Position numbers and translations under genes: made by a program. Source: an uncultured Bacilli bacterium (lineage in GTDB: Bacteria; Bacillota_I; Bacilli_A; RF39; UBA660). From it: DNA of 64,000 nt. The DNA lies in assembly GCA_910580185.1 (NCBI GenBank), contig CAJTWC010000002.1, positions 117,459 to 181,458 on the forward strand, written 5' to 3'. This document shows positions 16,297-25,408 of the stretch, piece after piece. Positions within the stretch are counted from its first letter, which is position 1. The number at the start of each line of letters is the position of its first letter. The notes under the pieces were generated by a model, which had not been told where the DNA came from, searched no databases, and saw nothing but the letters and a program-made list of their open reading frames with translations.

Positions 16297-17223
16297 ATGA
16301 GGCTATTTAAAAATTTTAAGAATAAAGAGCAGTACAAAATACTTAAATTAGTTAATAAAGCTCACCTATTAAGAAGATATATTTTTCTATTATTAGGGAC
16401 TTTAATATACGCCATAGCATATAATTTATTTTTCTATAAAAATAATATTGTATATGGTGGGGCTAGTGGTATTTCTATTTTGACTAAAAATCTAATAGAT
16501 CCATCGATAATGATTTTGATATTAAACGTATTTTTCCTTATATTAAGTTTGATATTTTTGGGAAAAAGAAAAACAATAGATTCGTTAGTTGGTTCAGTAC
16601 TATTTCCAGTTTTAGTAAAGTTAACTGCGGATATAGGTAATTATATAGCAATTGATAATAGTGATTTACTATTAATTACTATTATTGGTGGCGTTTGCGT
16701 AGGATTCGCATCAGGTATTGTTTTTAGAAGTGGATTTACAACTGGAGGTACTGACATAATTAATCAAATTGTTGCTAAATATTTTAAAGTATCTATGGGG
16801 ACCGCTGTTTTAATAACTGATGGTGTAATAGTATTAGCAGGCGGTTTTATATTTGGATGGACAAGAGTTTTATATGCCATGATAGTTTTATATATAATAA
16901 ATATTATGGTTGATAAAGTTATGCTTGGCATTTCTAATAATAAAGCTGTATATATAACAACTGATAAGGATGATGATGTTATAGATTATTTATTAAATGA
17001 ATTAAAACTTGGAATAACACTAATAAATACCAGGGGTGGTTATACAAATAAGAAAGATCAAATGATAATGTGCGTTGTTCCAACAGGTGATTATTTTAAA
17101 GTTAGCGAAGGAATAGAACACATTGATTCAAAAGCAGTAATATTAGTAACAGATGCTTATCAAACATCTGGGACATATAAGGGAAATAGTAGTGAAGGAA
17201 GTGATATTAGTGGAATTTATTAA
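16297..17223 (+). CDS. YitT-family membrane protein
   Basis: The 308 residues contain five to six membrane helices (about 25-205) with the family motifs YGGASGISI and FRSGFTTGGTDIINQI, then a C-terminal cytoplasmic DUF2179 domain (about 215-300) with KLGITLINTRGGYT. Family function is unknown. It starts 1 bp after prfB (AAGGAG inside prfB) and its end overlaps ftsE, so it belongs to the prfB-ftsEX transcription unit. Confidence 0.9.
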   Translation: MRLFKNFKNKEQYKILKLVNKAHLLRRYIFLLLGTLIYAIAYNLFFYKNNIVYGGASGISILTKNLIDPSIMILILNVFFLILSLIFLGKRKTIDSLVGSVLFPVLVKLTADIGNYIAIDNSDLLLITIIGGVCVGFASGIVFRSGFTTGGTDIINQIVAKYFKVSMGTAVLITDGVIVLAGGFIFGWTRVLYAMIVLYIINIMVDKVMLGISNNKAVYITTDKDDDVIDYLLNELKLGITLINTRGGYTNKKDQMIMCVVPTGDYFKVSEGIEHIDSKAVILVTDAYQTSGTYKGNSSEGSDISGIY

Positions 17224-17908
17224 GTTTAGGAATGTTGAAAAAACTTATAAAAATGGTGTTAACGCAGTATACAATATGAATTTAGACATAAAAAAAGGAG
17301 AATTTGTATTTGTAATAGGAGCTTCTGGCTCTGGAAAATCAACACTTATTAAAATGTTGTACAGAGAAGAAAGACCGACTAGTGGTGAAATATATCTTGG
17401 TGGAATAAACGTGGCAAAAGTAAAAAATAATAAGGTTTATAAACTAAGAAGAAAAATAGGAATAGTGTTTCAGGATTTTAAACTACTGCCAAAGTTAACA
17501 GCATATGAAAACGTTGCTTTTGCACTTGAAATATATGGATTACCAGCATCTGAGATAAAAAGGAAAGTATTAAAAGCTTTGGATTTAGTTGGTTTAAAAT
17601 CAAGAACTAAAAGTTATCCAGACCAGTTATCAGGTGGGGAGCAACAGCGTGTTGCTCTAGCTCGTGCAATAGTAAACTCTCCAAAATTACTTATTTGTGA
17701 TGAGCCAACTGGTAATTTAGATCCAGACACTAGCTTAGAAGTAATGAAAGTAATTGAAAAGATTAACGATTTAGGTACCACTGTTGTAATGGCTACTCAT
17801 GATAGAGAAATGGTTAATAAAATGAAAAAAAGAGTTATTCTTTTAGATAATGGTAAATTAGCGAAGGATTATGAGAAAGGAAGTTATAAAAATCATGAAG
17901 TGGTTTAG
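17210..17908 (+). CDS. ftsE: Cell-division ABC ATPase FtsE
   Basis: The 232-residue ATPase has Walker A (GASGSGKST), Q-loop (VFQDFKLLP), signature (LSGGEQQRVALARA), Walker B (LLICDEPTGNLDP) and the switch His (ATHDRE). With FtsX it forms a type VII ABC complex that activates peptidoglycan hydrolases. GTG 17210 is chosen because homologues begin at this EFxxxxNVxKxY segment and AAGGA lies 10 nt upstream. It overlaps yitT by 14 bp and ftsX by 14 bp. Confidence 0.93.
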   Translation: MEFIKFRNVEKTYKNGVNAVYNMNLDIKKGEFVFVIGASGSGKSTLIKMLYREERPTSGEIYLGGINVAKVKNNKVYKLRRKIGIVFQDFKLLPKLTAYENVAFALEIYGLPASEIKRKVLKALDLVGLKSRTKSYPDQLSGGEQQRVALARAIVNSPKLLICDEPTGNLDPDTSLEVMKVIEKINDLGTTVVMATHDREMVNKMKKRVILLDNGKLAKDYEKGSYKNHEVV

Positions 17909-18794
17909 AATTTTAGGAAGAAACATAAGAGACGGATTTAAGAGTGTTGGAAGAAATTTAAGCTTATCAATTGCATCTATATCTTGTATAACAATTACTC
18001 TTTTAATAGTTGCAGTTGCACTTGTTGCATCTTATAATGTTGAGAATATGACTAAGTTAATAAAAGAAGATTTTACGGTAGTAGCCTTTATTGATACAAA
18101 GGCGTCAGATGAACAAATTAGTGAATTAAAACATACTATAGAAACATATGAAAACGTTGAAAAAGTAGATCATGAAACAAAAATAGATATAGCTAATGAA
18201 ATGAAAAATACGTCTGATTCATTAGCTAGTATAATTGATAGCTGGTCAGATGAAAGTAATCCATTATATGATACTTTATTAATAAAGGTAAAAGATACAG
18301 AAAAAATATCTGATACTGCTAAAAGTGTTAATGATTTAAAATTAATAAAGGAAGTTAAGTATGGTCAAGGAATGGTTGAAAACTTGTTATCTGTATTTAA
18401 AGTTTTAGAAAAAGCTATGATAGTAGCAATGGTAGCATTAGTATTTGTAACTTTGTTCTTAATAACTAATACTATTAAAATCACTATTTTTTCAAGAAAA
18501 AGGGAAATTGAAATAATGAGATTAGTTGGAGCTTCAAATTTTTCAATTAAACAACCATTTGTAATAGAAGGTTTTTGTTTAGGTTTCTTAGGAGCTTTAA
18601 TTCCAATTGCTATTACGCTTTATGGTTATTCAGCACTGTATAATCATTTTAATGGTCAGTTGTTTTCGCCATTTATTAAGCTAGTTACACCAGAACCGTT
18701 TATATATATTGTATCGCTAGTATTATTGGGATTAGGTGTTGTTGTTGGTATGTTTGGTAGTTATAGAGCAGTAAGGAAGTATTTAAAAATATAA
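17895..18794 (+). CDS. ftsX: Cell-division membrane protein FtsX
   Basis: The protein has the type VII layout: a membrane helix near the N-terminus, a large extracellular domain (about residues 45-165), and three C-terminal helices with the FtsX/MacB signature IFSRKREIEIMRLVGASNF. The extracellular loop should contact the peptidoglycan hydrolase encoded next. ATG 17895 fits homologues (MKWFRILGRNIRDGFKSVGRN) and has AAGGAAG 12 nt upstream; an ATG at 17871 would lengthen the overlap with ftsE. Confidence 0.92.
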   Translation: MKWFRILGRNIRDGFKSVGRNLSLSIASISCITITLLIVAVALVASYNVENMTKLIKEDFTVVAFIDTKASDEQISELKHTIETYENVEKVDHETKIDIANEMKNTSDSLASIIDSWSDESNPLYDTLLIKVKDTEKISDTAKSVNDLKLIKEVKYGQGMVENLLSVFKVLEKAMIVAMVALVFVTLFLITNTIKITIFSRKREIEIMRLVGASNFSIKQPFVIEGFCLGFLGALIPIAITLYGYSALYNHFNGQLFSPFIKLVTPEPFIYIVSLVLLGLGVVVGMFGSYRAVRKYLKI

Positions 18795-19975
18795 TGAGAA
18801 AATTATCAAGTTATTTATTAGTAACATTAATATTATTTTTAATACCAATAACTACAATATGTGCAAAAACTATAGGTGATATTCAAAAAGAATTAAATGA
18901 GGCGCAAAAAAAATTAAATGATACCAATACAAAAAAGGCTATGAATAGTCAAGATTTAGCTGAAACTCAAAAAAAGATAACCGAAATAAAACAAAATATA
19001 ACTAAGACGGAAGGGAACATTAAAGCAAAAACAGAAGAAAGCGAACAATTAGAAAAAAATATAAAAAAGAAAAATGAAGAGACAAAAGATTTAATGAGAT
19101 ATTATCAAATTTCCTCTTCAGGTTCAGCTATGATTGAATACATAATGGGCGCAGAGAGTATAACAGATCTTATTTATAGATTATCAATAACTGAGCAAAT
19201 TTCATCATATAACAAGAAAGTTGTATCCGAAATGAATGATATGATAAAGGAAAATGAGAAAATAAAAAAAGATTTGGTAGCTAAAAAAGAAGAACTTGTT
19301 AAACTAAAAGAGGAACAAGATACTCAAGTAATTGTGTTGAATAAAAAACAAAGTGAACTTGATGCCGAAGGCGAATCTGACGAAAAGGCTATAGCTGGTA
19401 TGCAAAAAGAATTAAAATACTATAGATCACTTGGTTGCAGCGATAATAAAACCATAGATGCATGCTTAGCTAGTGTTTATGGTAATGGTTATTTACCAAC
19501 TGGGACTACTTTTAGAAGACCTACAACAACAGGTAGAATATCAAGTGAATTTGGTAATAGAACGTTAAACGGTGCACCAAACAAGCATTTTGCAATAGAT
19601 ATAGCAATGCCTACTGGAACGCCTGTATATTCGGTAGCCCCTGGTATAGTTGGATATACAGGTGAAGTATGTGGAATATCATTAGTAATATGGCATAATA
19701 TAAATGGTAAAACATATTCTTCTATATATTGCCATTTATCAAAACAATTAGTTAAAAAAGGACAAATTGTAACTGAGAATACAATGATTGCAAAATCAGG
19801 TTGTACCGGACAGTGTTATGGCGCTCACTTACATTTTGGGATGGCAACTGGAAAATATAAAAGCGATTATTATAGATATTATGCAGGAAACGGCGATAGT
19901 TTAGAAAACCATACGTTTAATCCACGTAATGTAATAGTTTTTCCGGCCAAAGGACAAAGTTATTATAATAGATAA
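18794..19975 (+). CDS. FtsEX-associated coiled-coil M23 peptidase (EnvC/CwlO-like role)
   Basis: The 393-residue exported protein has a signal peptide (residues 1-24), a long coiled coil (about 28-215, rich in K/E/Q), and an M23 domain (about 255-385) with all metal ligands: KHFAIDIA (HxxxD) and GAHLHFG (HxH). Its start shares one base with the ftsX stop, so the FtsEX complex and its hydrolase are made together. The coiled coil is expected to dock on FtsX, as in EnvC, PcsB and CwlO. Unlike E. coli EnvC, the catalytic site is complete, so it should cut peptide cross-links itself. Confidence 0.92.
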   Translation: MRKLSSYLLVTLILFLIPITTICAKTIGDIQKELNEAQKKLNDTNTKKAMNSQDLAETQKKITEIKQNITKTEGNIKAKTEESEQLEKNIKKKNEETKDLMRYYQISSSGSAMIEYIMGAESITDLIYRLSITEQISSYNKKVVSEMNDMIKENEKIKKDLVAKKEELVKLKEEQDTQVIVLNKKQSELDAEGESDEKAIAGMQKELKYYRSLGCSDNKTIDACLASVYGNGYLPTGTTFRRPTTTGRISSEFGNRTLNGAPNKHFAIDIAMPTGTPVYSVAPGIVGYTGEVCGISLVIWHNINGKTYSSIYCHLSKQLVKKGQIVTENTMIAKSGCTGQCYGAHLHFGMATGKYKSDYYRYYAGNGDSLENHTFNPRNVIVFPAKGQSYYNR

Positions 19976-20001
19976 AAGGAGTAGTTACTCCTTTTGTTTT
20001 A
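19974..20001 (+). terminator. Intrinsic terminator after the ftsEX-M23 unit
   Basis: AAAAGGAGTA and TACTCCTTTT form a near-perfect stem, followed by GTTTTA. The tail contains the left copy of the 8-bp target duplication of the adjacent element. Confidence 0.75.
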
Positions 20002-20034
20002 TTTTGAGTTTAGGTAAAATTTATAAAGGTATAA

Positions 20035-20072
20035 AAAAATCAGAGAATGTGGAAAACTTTCTCTGATTTTTT
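20035..20072. terminator. Strong hairpin inside the MITE, possibly bidirectional terminator
   Basis: AAAAATCAGAGAA and TTCTCTGATTTTT form a perfect 13-bp stem around an 11-nt loop, with A-runs and T-runs on the two sides. Confidence 0.65.
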
Positions 20073-20163
20073 GTTTAAAAGTAAGGTAAATATCCCTCGA
20101 TTGTAGTAAAATTTAATTGGTATCAAAAATTAATACTAAACAAAAATACGAGGAGGTATTTAC

Positions 20164-20235
20164 ATGACTAATTATACTATGAATGCATATGAAATGCAAA
20201 GAGATAAATATAGACAATTAGAATTAAAACTATAG
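20164..20235 (+). CDS. Small ORF (23 aa) inside the MITE-like element
   Basis: ACGAGGAGG lies 7-8 nt before ATG 20164, an ideal ribosome binding site, and the ORF ends at TAG 20233. The peptide starts MTNYTMNAYEMQRDKYRQ and is polar with a charged end and no membrane helix. It could be the relict N-terminus of the parent transposase or a carried peptide gene. A strong ribosome binding site in a non-coding element is the only support. Confidence 0.35.
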   Translation: MTNYTMNAYEMQRDKYRQLELKL

Positions 20236-20291
20236 TGTTTTTTAAAAAACTAACCGCACATTAATTGTGCACTTCATTTTTTAAAAAACAT
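20236..20291. repeat. Inverted repeat with nested hairpin inside the MITE
   Basis: TGTTTTTTAAAAAA (20236-20249) and TTTTTTAAAAAACA (about 20278-20291) are exact inverse copies; between them GCACA and TGTGC form a small hairpin. Each arm is itself nearly palindromic, so a cruciform is possible. Confidence 0.5.
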
Positions 20292-20386
20292 TTCATAAAA
20301 TACCTAAACTCAAATGTTTTATATATTGTGATTTAATACCATTTGTGGTAGAATTAATATAAATAATAGTGTAGGAGTGTGCTATC

Positions 20387-21238
20387 TTGAGAGAAAAAGT
20401 AATTAAGATAAAAAATAGAATTATAGCGAAAATTAATGATATAAGTAAAAAGAAAATGGTAGTAATTTGTATTGCTATATTTTTTATTGCTTTATTAATG
20501 ATGCTATCTCCTACATTAATAAAAAATATATTGGGAAGTGTTAATAATATTAAACAAGGTTCCGCAGCAGGAGTAGAAATTGAAACTCCAAAAAGAGTTT
20601 TATTAGGTGATCCAAACGGATGGGAACAATACCTAGGTGCTACAATTTATAATTGGGACAATTTCCAAGTTACAATTAAAAATGACAGTGAATTTAAAAT
20701 GACTAACATATCTGTTAGTATGACAGGTACAGGAGAAGTAATAGGAACGGATAATAGTACTGGAAATTTTTGGTGTGTTGAAGGATTTTCTAATGAGATT
20801 GAGTCTAAAACATCAAATACTTTTAAATGTAATGGAGTTATAAAAGATGCTTATAATTATAATGATGTTACTGAAACTATGACTATTTCCTATTCTATGA
20901 ATGGTAATATTTATAATGATACAGTTGATATAGATTTCTATCATATTGTACCTAAAATTAATAATGAAACAGTTCTACAAAATACTACTGATCCAGCAAT
21001 ATATTCATATAAATATAAAGGTGGAGAAGGCGAGGATTTTTATCAAAAAATATCCAAAACGGATATTTATATGGATATAACCGAATCTTTAGATGATCAA
21101 AATATTAATTTTTCATACCGGTCGAAATTCGGGAATCATATATACATAGAAGCCCCTCAATCAGATGATTCTGCTAAAACCATTTATAATCAAAGTTTAG
21201 CACCGAGGTTAAGTGAATATTTTTATTCAAGTAGATAA
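20387..21238 (+). CDS. Large surface protein, N-terminal part (frameshifted)
   Basis: A TTG start with TAGGAGTG upstream gives 283 residues: a basic cytoplasmic start, a membrane helix (about 23-46), then a beta-rich extracellular domain (WEQYLGATIYNWDNFQVTIKN). The frame ends in SEYFYSSR, while the +1 frame continues without gap as IQVDNHKLWGTP into the next ORF, so this and 21213-23888 are one gene of about 1,160 codons broken by one extra base, most simply in the TTTTT tract near 21220. No function is known for this N-terminal region. Confidence 0.8.
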   Translation: MREKVIKIKNRIIAKINDISKKKMVVICIAIFFIALLMMLSPTLIKNILGSVNNIKQGSAAGVEIETPKRVLLGDPNGWEQYLGATIYNWDNFQVTIKNDSEFKMTNISVSMTGTGEVIGTDNSTGNFWCVEGFSNEIESKTSNTFKCNGVIKDAYNYNDVTETMTISYSMNGNIYNDTVDIDFYHIVPKINNETVLQNTTDPAIYSYKYKGGEGEDFYQKISKTDIYMDITESLDDQNINFSYRSKFGNHIYIEAPQSDDSAKTIYNQSLAPRLSEYFYSSR

Positions 21239-23888
21239 TCATAAACTATGGGGAACTCCATCTAAGGTTACGAATGGTACTGTAACTGTGTATGTGCCAG
21301 TTTTTGCAAAATATTGTAAGAATGATAATTGTAACATACTTGGTTATAATTATAATACGTATCAAGAAGCGAATTTTGAAATTGGCACTGCTGGTTATCC
21401 ATATATAAATTTAACTATATATGATAAGAAAGAACTAGCTAATAACATAAACAAAGCTCAGTCAAAATTAGACATGTATGATGATTCTATTTATAATAAC
21501 TCTGATCTGAAAAATGCTATTAAAACGGCTTTAAGTATATATAAAACAAGAGTTTTAAGTCAAAACGATATTAATAATGCGGTTGATGCATTATTAAGTT
21601 ATTCATCAGATGAATATGTGCCACCGAAGTTTCCAGCTGATTATTCGGAACTTGATAATATGATTGTGCAAGCAAGAAGTTTAAATAATGTAACCAGTGT
21701 CGGGGAACATCAATTGTACACAACTGAATCTTGGAATAATTTTCAAAACATACTAAATGAAGTAAGTAGTATTTCTAGAAATTATATGATAGATGAGCAA
21801 AGTATAGTTGAAGATGCTATTAATGAGTTAAAGACGGTAATGTCAATTTCGGATGAAGGTTTAGTCTACGCAAATGGATATTATGATTCGGTATCTATTG
21901 CGTTATCATCTTTAAAAGATTTAGGAATTGTTTATGATATTACGGATTTATCGGGGAGAAAGCTAGAAAAAGTTAAGATAACTATAAACGATAAAAAGTA
22001 TGACTTATATACTACAGAGTCTTGGGATGTATTACAAAGTTCTGTCGATCGAATAGATACAACACTTAAAGCAAATGAACAAGAAAAAATAGAAAACATA
22101 GCTAATAATATTACCAAAGCAATAGAAGGTTTAGAATATGCCCCTGCTATATATGATGAGTTATTGGAAATAATTTCAACATATGAAAATAATAAGGATT
22201 CGTATACTGAAGTTTCTAAAATTCCAGTTGATAATTTTATCGCTACTTATGATAAAAATATTAAAATTAATAATCAGATATTAGTTGATAACTTGGTTAA
22301 TGAATTAAAAGAATTAATTGCTCGATTACAATATAATCCAGCAAATTATGAAATATTAGATGCCAAAATAATAGAATATCAATCAACAGTAGAATATAAA
22401 AATAATTGGTATACAGAAGAAACAAAAGATGCAGTAGAAAAGTATATTTTATCGATAGATAGAAATAAAACCTTTGATAAGCAAAGTGAAGTAGATAATT
22501 ATGTAATAGAATTAGAAAACTTGATTAGAAAGTTAAGATTAAAACAAGCATCATATACTGATTTTGACGAAAAGGCAAAAGAATATAAGCAAAGTGAAGC
22601 TTATACAAACAATTGGTATACAGAAGAAAGCAGAATTATAGTTGACGAGTATATATCATCGATAGATAGAACAAAATTAATTGATAAGCAAGGCGAGGTA
22701 GATAATTATGTAATAGAATTGGAAAGTAAAATTAATGCTTTGATATTAAAACCTGCTGATTATACTAAAGTAAATGAACTTGTAAAGAAGGTAGACAATG
22801 ATATTACTCCAATAAAAGATATGTATCTAAATTACGATAACGTTATAAATATTATAAATAAAATAGTATATAATTATGATATATCTGAACAAAGTAAAGT
22901 AGAATCTATAATAAAAGAATTAGAAGAAGCTATTCTTAAACTAAAATTTAAACCTGCAAATTATGATGAATTAAAAGAGTTAATTGCAAAACTTCCTAAT
23001 GATTATTCAGCATACAATAAGGATTTGCAAGACGAATTTAAACAATTACTAAATGACTTAGAAAAATTATCAAATGATTTATTTATTTTTGAACAAGAAA
23101 AAGTCAATAAAATGACTGAAAGAGTAAAATTATTATTAAAGAAAATAAGCGAATCTGAAGCTTCATCTGAAGTAACGAAAGATGTTGTCACTGATACACC
23201 AGTAGAGGTAAAGGAAGATAAATCTCAAAGCGAAAAGTTAAAACACGAGTCAGATAATATAATTAAAGTAACTCCAAAAGAATCTACCAAAACAGATACT
23301 AAAGTAATTAGATATATTAAGATAAATGGACAAATTATAGATTTAACTAAAAAAGAACTTAAATTAACTGTGAAATCTAATGTTTCATCAGTAAGTATTG
23401 ACGTTAGTTTGTATAATAATAAATATAAATATGAAGTATATGGTGGACAAAAACTAACATATGGGGATAACGAAATAACGGTAATTGTAACAGATAATTT
23501 AAATGAACATTATGTTTACACGATAACTGTTAGTAGACAAAGCGCTAATAATTATTTAACTACATTAGAAGTAAAGGGTTCTAATATTGTATTCGATAAA
23601 AGAAAATTAGATTATAATATTAAAGTAGATAGAAAAACAAAAAAACTTAATATTACTGTTTTGGCTGAGGACAAAGATGCTAAAATAGCCATAAAAGGTA
23701 ATAATAACCTTAAAGATGGAAGCAAAGTAATAATAGAAGTAAAATCAGTAGATAGTAATGTTAGGATCTATACTCTAAATATTCAAAAGCCGAAATCAAT
23801 TATTGTTGAAATTTCCATAATTTTAGTAGTAGGTTTATCTGCATTAGCTGGGATTTTTAGAACAATAACAATTAGAAAACAAAATTAG
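21213..23888 (+). CDS. Large surface protein, C-terminal part with FIVAR-like repeats and cadherin-like sandwich domains
   Basis: This continues the preceding ORF in the +1 frame. It contains about seven or eight tandem helical repeats of 70-75 residues, with motifs such as LYTTESWNNFQNIL and NNWYTEETKDAVEKYI, resembling FIVAR modules. Two cadherin-like beta-sandwich domains follow (about residues 700-860, YVYTITVSRQ and VRIYTLNIQKP), then a C-terminal membrane helix and short basic tail. With the N-terminal helix this would be a looped or doubly anchored wall protein. The GTG at 21213 lies inside the upstream ORF and is probably not a true start. Confidence 0.8.
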   Translation: MNIFIQVDNHKLWGTPSKVTNGTVTVYVPVFAKYCKNDNCNILGYNYNTYQEANFEIGTAGYPYINLTIYDKKELANNINKAQSKLDMYDDSIYNNSDLKNAIKTALSIYKTRVLSQNDINNAVDALLSYSSDEYVPPKFPADYSELDNMIVQARSLNNVTSVGEHQLYTTESWNNFQNILNEVSSISRNYMIDEQSIVEDAINELKTVMSISDEGLVYANGYYDSVSIALSSLKDLGIVYDITDLSGRKLEKVKITINDKKYDLYTTESWDVLQSSVDRIDTTLKANEQEKIENIANNITKAIEGLEYAPAIYDELLEIISTYENNKDSYTEVSKIPVDNFIATYDKNIKINNQILVDNLVNELKELIARLQYNPANYEILDAKIIEYQSTVEYKNNWYTEETKDAVEKYILSIDRNKTFDKQSEVDNYVIELENLIRKLRLKQASYTDFDEKAKEYKQSEAYTNNWYTEESRIIVDEYISSIDRTKLIDKQGEVDNYVIELESKINALILKPADYTKVNELVKKVDNDITPIKDMYLNYDNVINIINKIVYNYDISEQSKVESIIKELEEAILKLKFKPANYDELKELIAKLPNDYSAYNKDLQDEFKQLLNDLEKLSNDLFIFEQEKVNKMTERVKLLLKKISESEASSEVTKDVVTDTPVEVKEDKSQSEKLKHESDNIIKVTPKESTKTDTKVIRYIKINGQIIDLTKKELKLTVKSNVSSVSIDVSLYNNKYKYEVYGGQKLTYGDNEITVIVTDNLNEHYVYTITVSRQSANNYLTTLEVKGSNIVFDKRKLDYNIKVDRKTKKLNITVLAEDKDAKIAIKGNNNLKDGSKVIIEVKSVDSNVRIYTLNIQKPKSIIVEISIILVVGLSALAGIFRTITIRKQN

Positions 23889-23898
23889 TAATAGAAAT

Positions 23899-23930
23899 AA
23901 AGCAGCCTTTTTATGGCTGTTTTATTTTTT
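23899..23930 (+). terminator. Intrinsic terminator after the surface protein gene
   Basis: AAGCAGCC pairs with GGCTGTTT (one G-U) around TTTTTAT and is followed by a T-rich tail. Confidence 0.7.
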
Positions 23931-23953
23931 AAATTTTATAGTTAAAAGATGAC

Positions 23954-24025
23954 ATATAATTCAAAAAATTATTAACTAAATATATAATAATTATTTTTTC
24001 TCCTTATTAGGTGTTTGAATTATAT
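23954..24025. repeat. Inverted repeat upstream of pepT
   Basis: ATATAATTCAAA (23954-23965) and TTTGAATTATAT (24014-24025) are perfect 12-bp inverse copies around a very A/T-rich 48-bp centre that can also fold. No flanking target duplication is seen. Confidence 0.45.
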
Positions 24026-24156
24026 AAATTAATAAAGTATAAAACAATTATTTATATAACAGATAATATTATCGCTATTTAATTCTAATTTGGATAAAAA
24101 TAGTATGGTAATATTACATTTATATTGTATAATATTTGATAAGAAGAGGTGATATT

Positions 24157-25377
24157 ATGGAATTATTAGATAGATTTTTAAATTATGTTAAGATACCTAC
24201 TGCATCTAATTCGAAAAGTAAAACTACACCTAGTACTAATTCTCAGTTTTTATTAGCAAATCTTTTATATGATGAATTAAAGAATTTAGGAATAGATGAT
24301 ATATATTATGATGAAGAAAAATGTTATATATACGCTGTATTAAAAGGTAAAGAAAAGTATGATAAAGTAGGATTTATTTCCCATATGGATACATCTGAAG
24401 ATGCTTTCTCATCTAAGATAAATCCGATTATCCATTATAATTATGACGGTTCTATAATAAAATTAAATAATGAAGTAATAATAGATCCGGAAAATTATCC
24501 GGGATTAAAAGATAAAATAGGAAAGACTATAATAACAGCTGATGGAACAAGTTTATTAGGTGCTGATGATAAAGCAGGGATTGCTGAAATAATGAATATG
24601 CTCGAATATTTTTCACAAAATGAATGTGACCATGGTGATATATACGTATGTTTTACTCCAGATGAAGAAATAGGAAACAGCGTAGAAAACTTTTCATATG
24701 AAAGGTTTCCAGTTGATTATGCTTACACCGTTGATGGTTATGCAGCAGGAGAGATTTCTTATAATAATTTTAATGCTGCAACTGCTTATATAGAAATAGA
24801 GGGTATATCAACTCATACTGGAATTGCCAAGGATAAAATGATAAATGCTTTAACGGTGGCAAGCGAATTAGATTCTATGCTTCCTAATGAAAGACCAGAA
24901 AATACAGAAAAAGATGAGGGCTTTTATCACCATTACCATACCAATGGTAATCATTCAAGAGCAACTATGGACTATCTGATTAGGGATTTTAGTTTAAAAG
25001 GTTTTGAAGATAGAAAAGAAACCTTAAAGAAGATAGTAGACGAATTATCAGAAAAGTATGGAGTTAAAATTACTTTAAAAATAGTAGATTCTTATTATAA
25101 TATGTATGAAGTTATTAAAGATAATTTTTATATTGTTGAAAACGTATTAGCGGCAACTAAAAATGTAGGAATAGAGCCAAAACAAGTGTTAACTAGGGGT
25201 GGTACTGATGGTACTAGGTTGTCAAGTAACGGAATTCCTTGTCCTAATTTAGGTATTGGTGGCGATGGATTTCACAGCGTATATGAGCACGTTTGTTATG
25301 AAGACATGCAATTAGAAAGTGATATATTAATAGAAGTAGTAAAAGAAAGTGCAAAGCAACATAGAATTAAAAAATAA
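24157..25377 (+). CDS. pepT: Peptidase T (tripeptide aminopeptidase, M20B)
   Basis: The 406-residue protein has the M20 metal-binding motifs: HMDTSED (first His and Asp), GADDKAGIAEIM (bridging Asp), PDEEIG (catalytic Glu pair), DGYAAGEI and the late His in GGDGFHSVYEH. Peptidase T removes N-terminal residues from tripeptides in the cytoplasm. ATG 24157 is chosen, with AAGAGGTG just upstream; the in-frame ATG-like start at 24136 lacks one. It is a single gene between two A/T-rich gaps. Confidence 0.95.
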   Translation: MELLDRFLNYVKIPTASNSKSKTTPSTNSQFLLANLLYDELKNLGIDDIYYDEEKCYIYAVLKGKEKYDKVGFISHMDTSEDAFSSKINPIIHYNYDGSIIKLNNEVIIDPENYPGLKDKIGKTIITADGTSLLGADDKAGIAEIMNMLEYFSQNECDHGDIYVCFTPDEEIGNSVENFSYERFPVDYAYTVDGYAAGEISYNNFNAATAYIEIEGISTHTGIAKDKMINALTVASELDSMLPNERPENTEKDEGFYHHYHTNGNHSRATMDYLIRDFSLKGFEDRKETLKKIVDELSEKYGVKITLKIVDSYYNMYEVIKDNFYIVENVLAATKNVGIEPKQVLTRGGTDGTRLSSNGIPCPNLGIGGDGFHSVYEHVCYEDMQLESDILIEVVKESAKQHRIKK

Positions 25378-25408
25378 TTTAAACCTAGCCTAAGGAGGTG
25401 AAATATGG

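Larger units (their letters stand above)
20003..20314. mobile_element. MITE-like element with 14-bp TIRs and 8-bp target duplication
   Basis: TTTGAGTTTAGGTA (20003-20016) and its exact reverse complement TACCTAAACTCAAA (20301-20314) bound a 312-bp segment. Directly outside, TGTTTTAT occurs at 19995-20002 and again at 20315-20322, a perfect 8-bp target duplication. Inside are a 13-bp-stem hairpin (20035-20071), a 23-codon ORF with a perfect ribosome binding site, and a second long inverted repeat (20236-20291). No transposase is encoded, so it would be mobilised in trans. The 8-bp duplication fits several IS families (IS6, ISL3, IS66, IS256); the parent is unknown. Confidence 0.82.
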
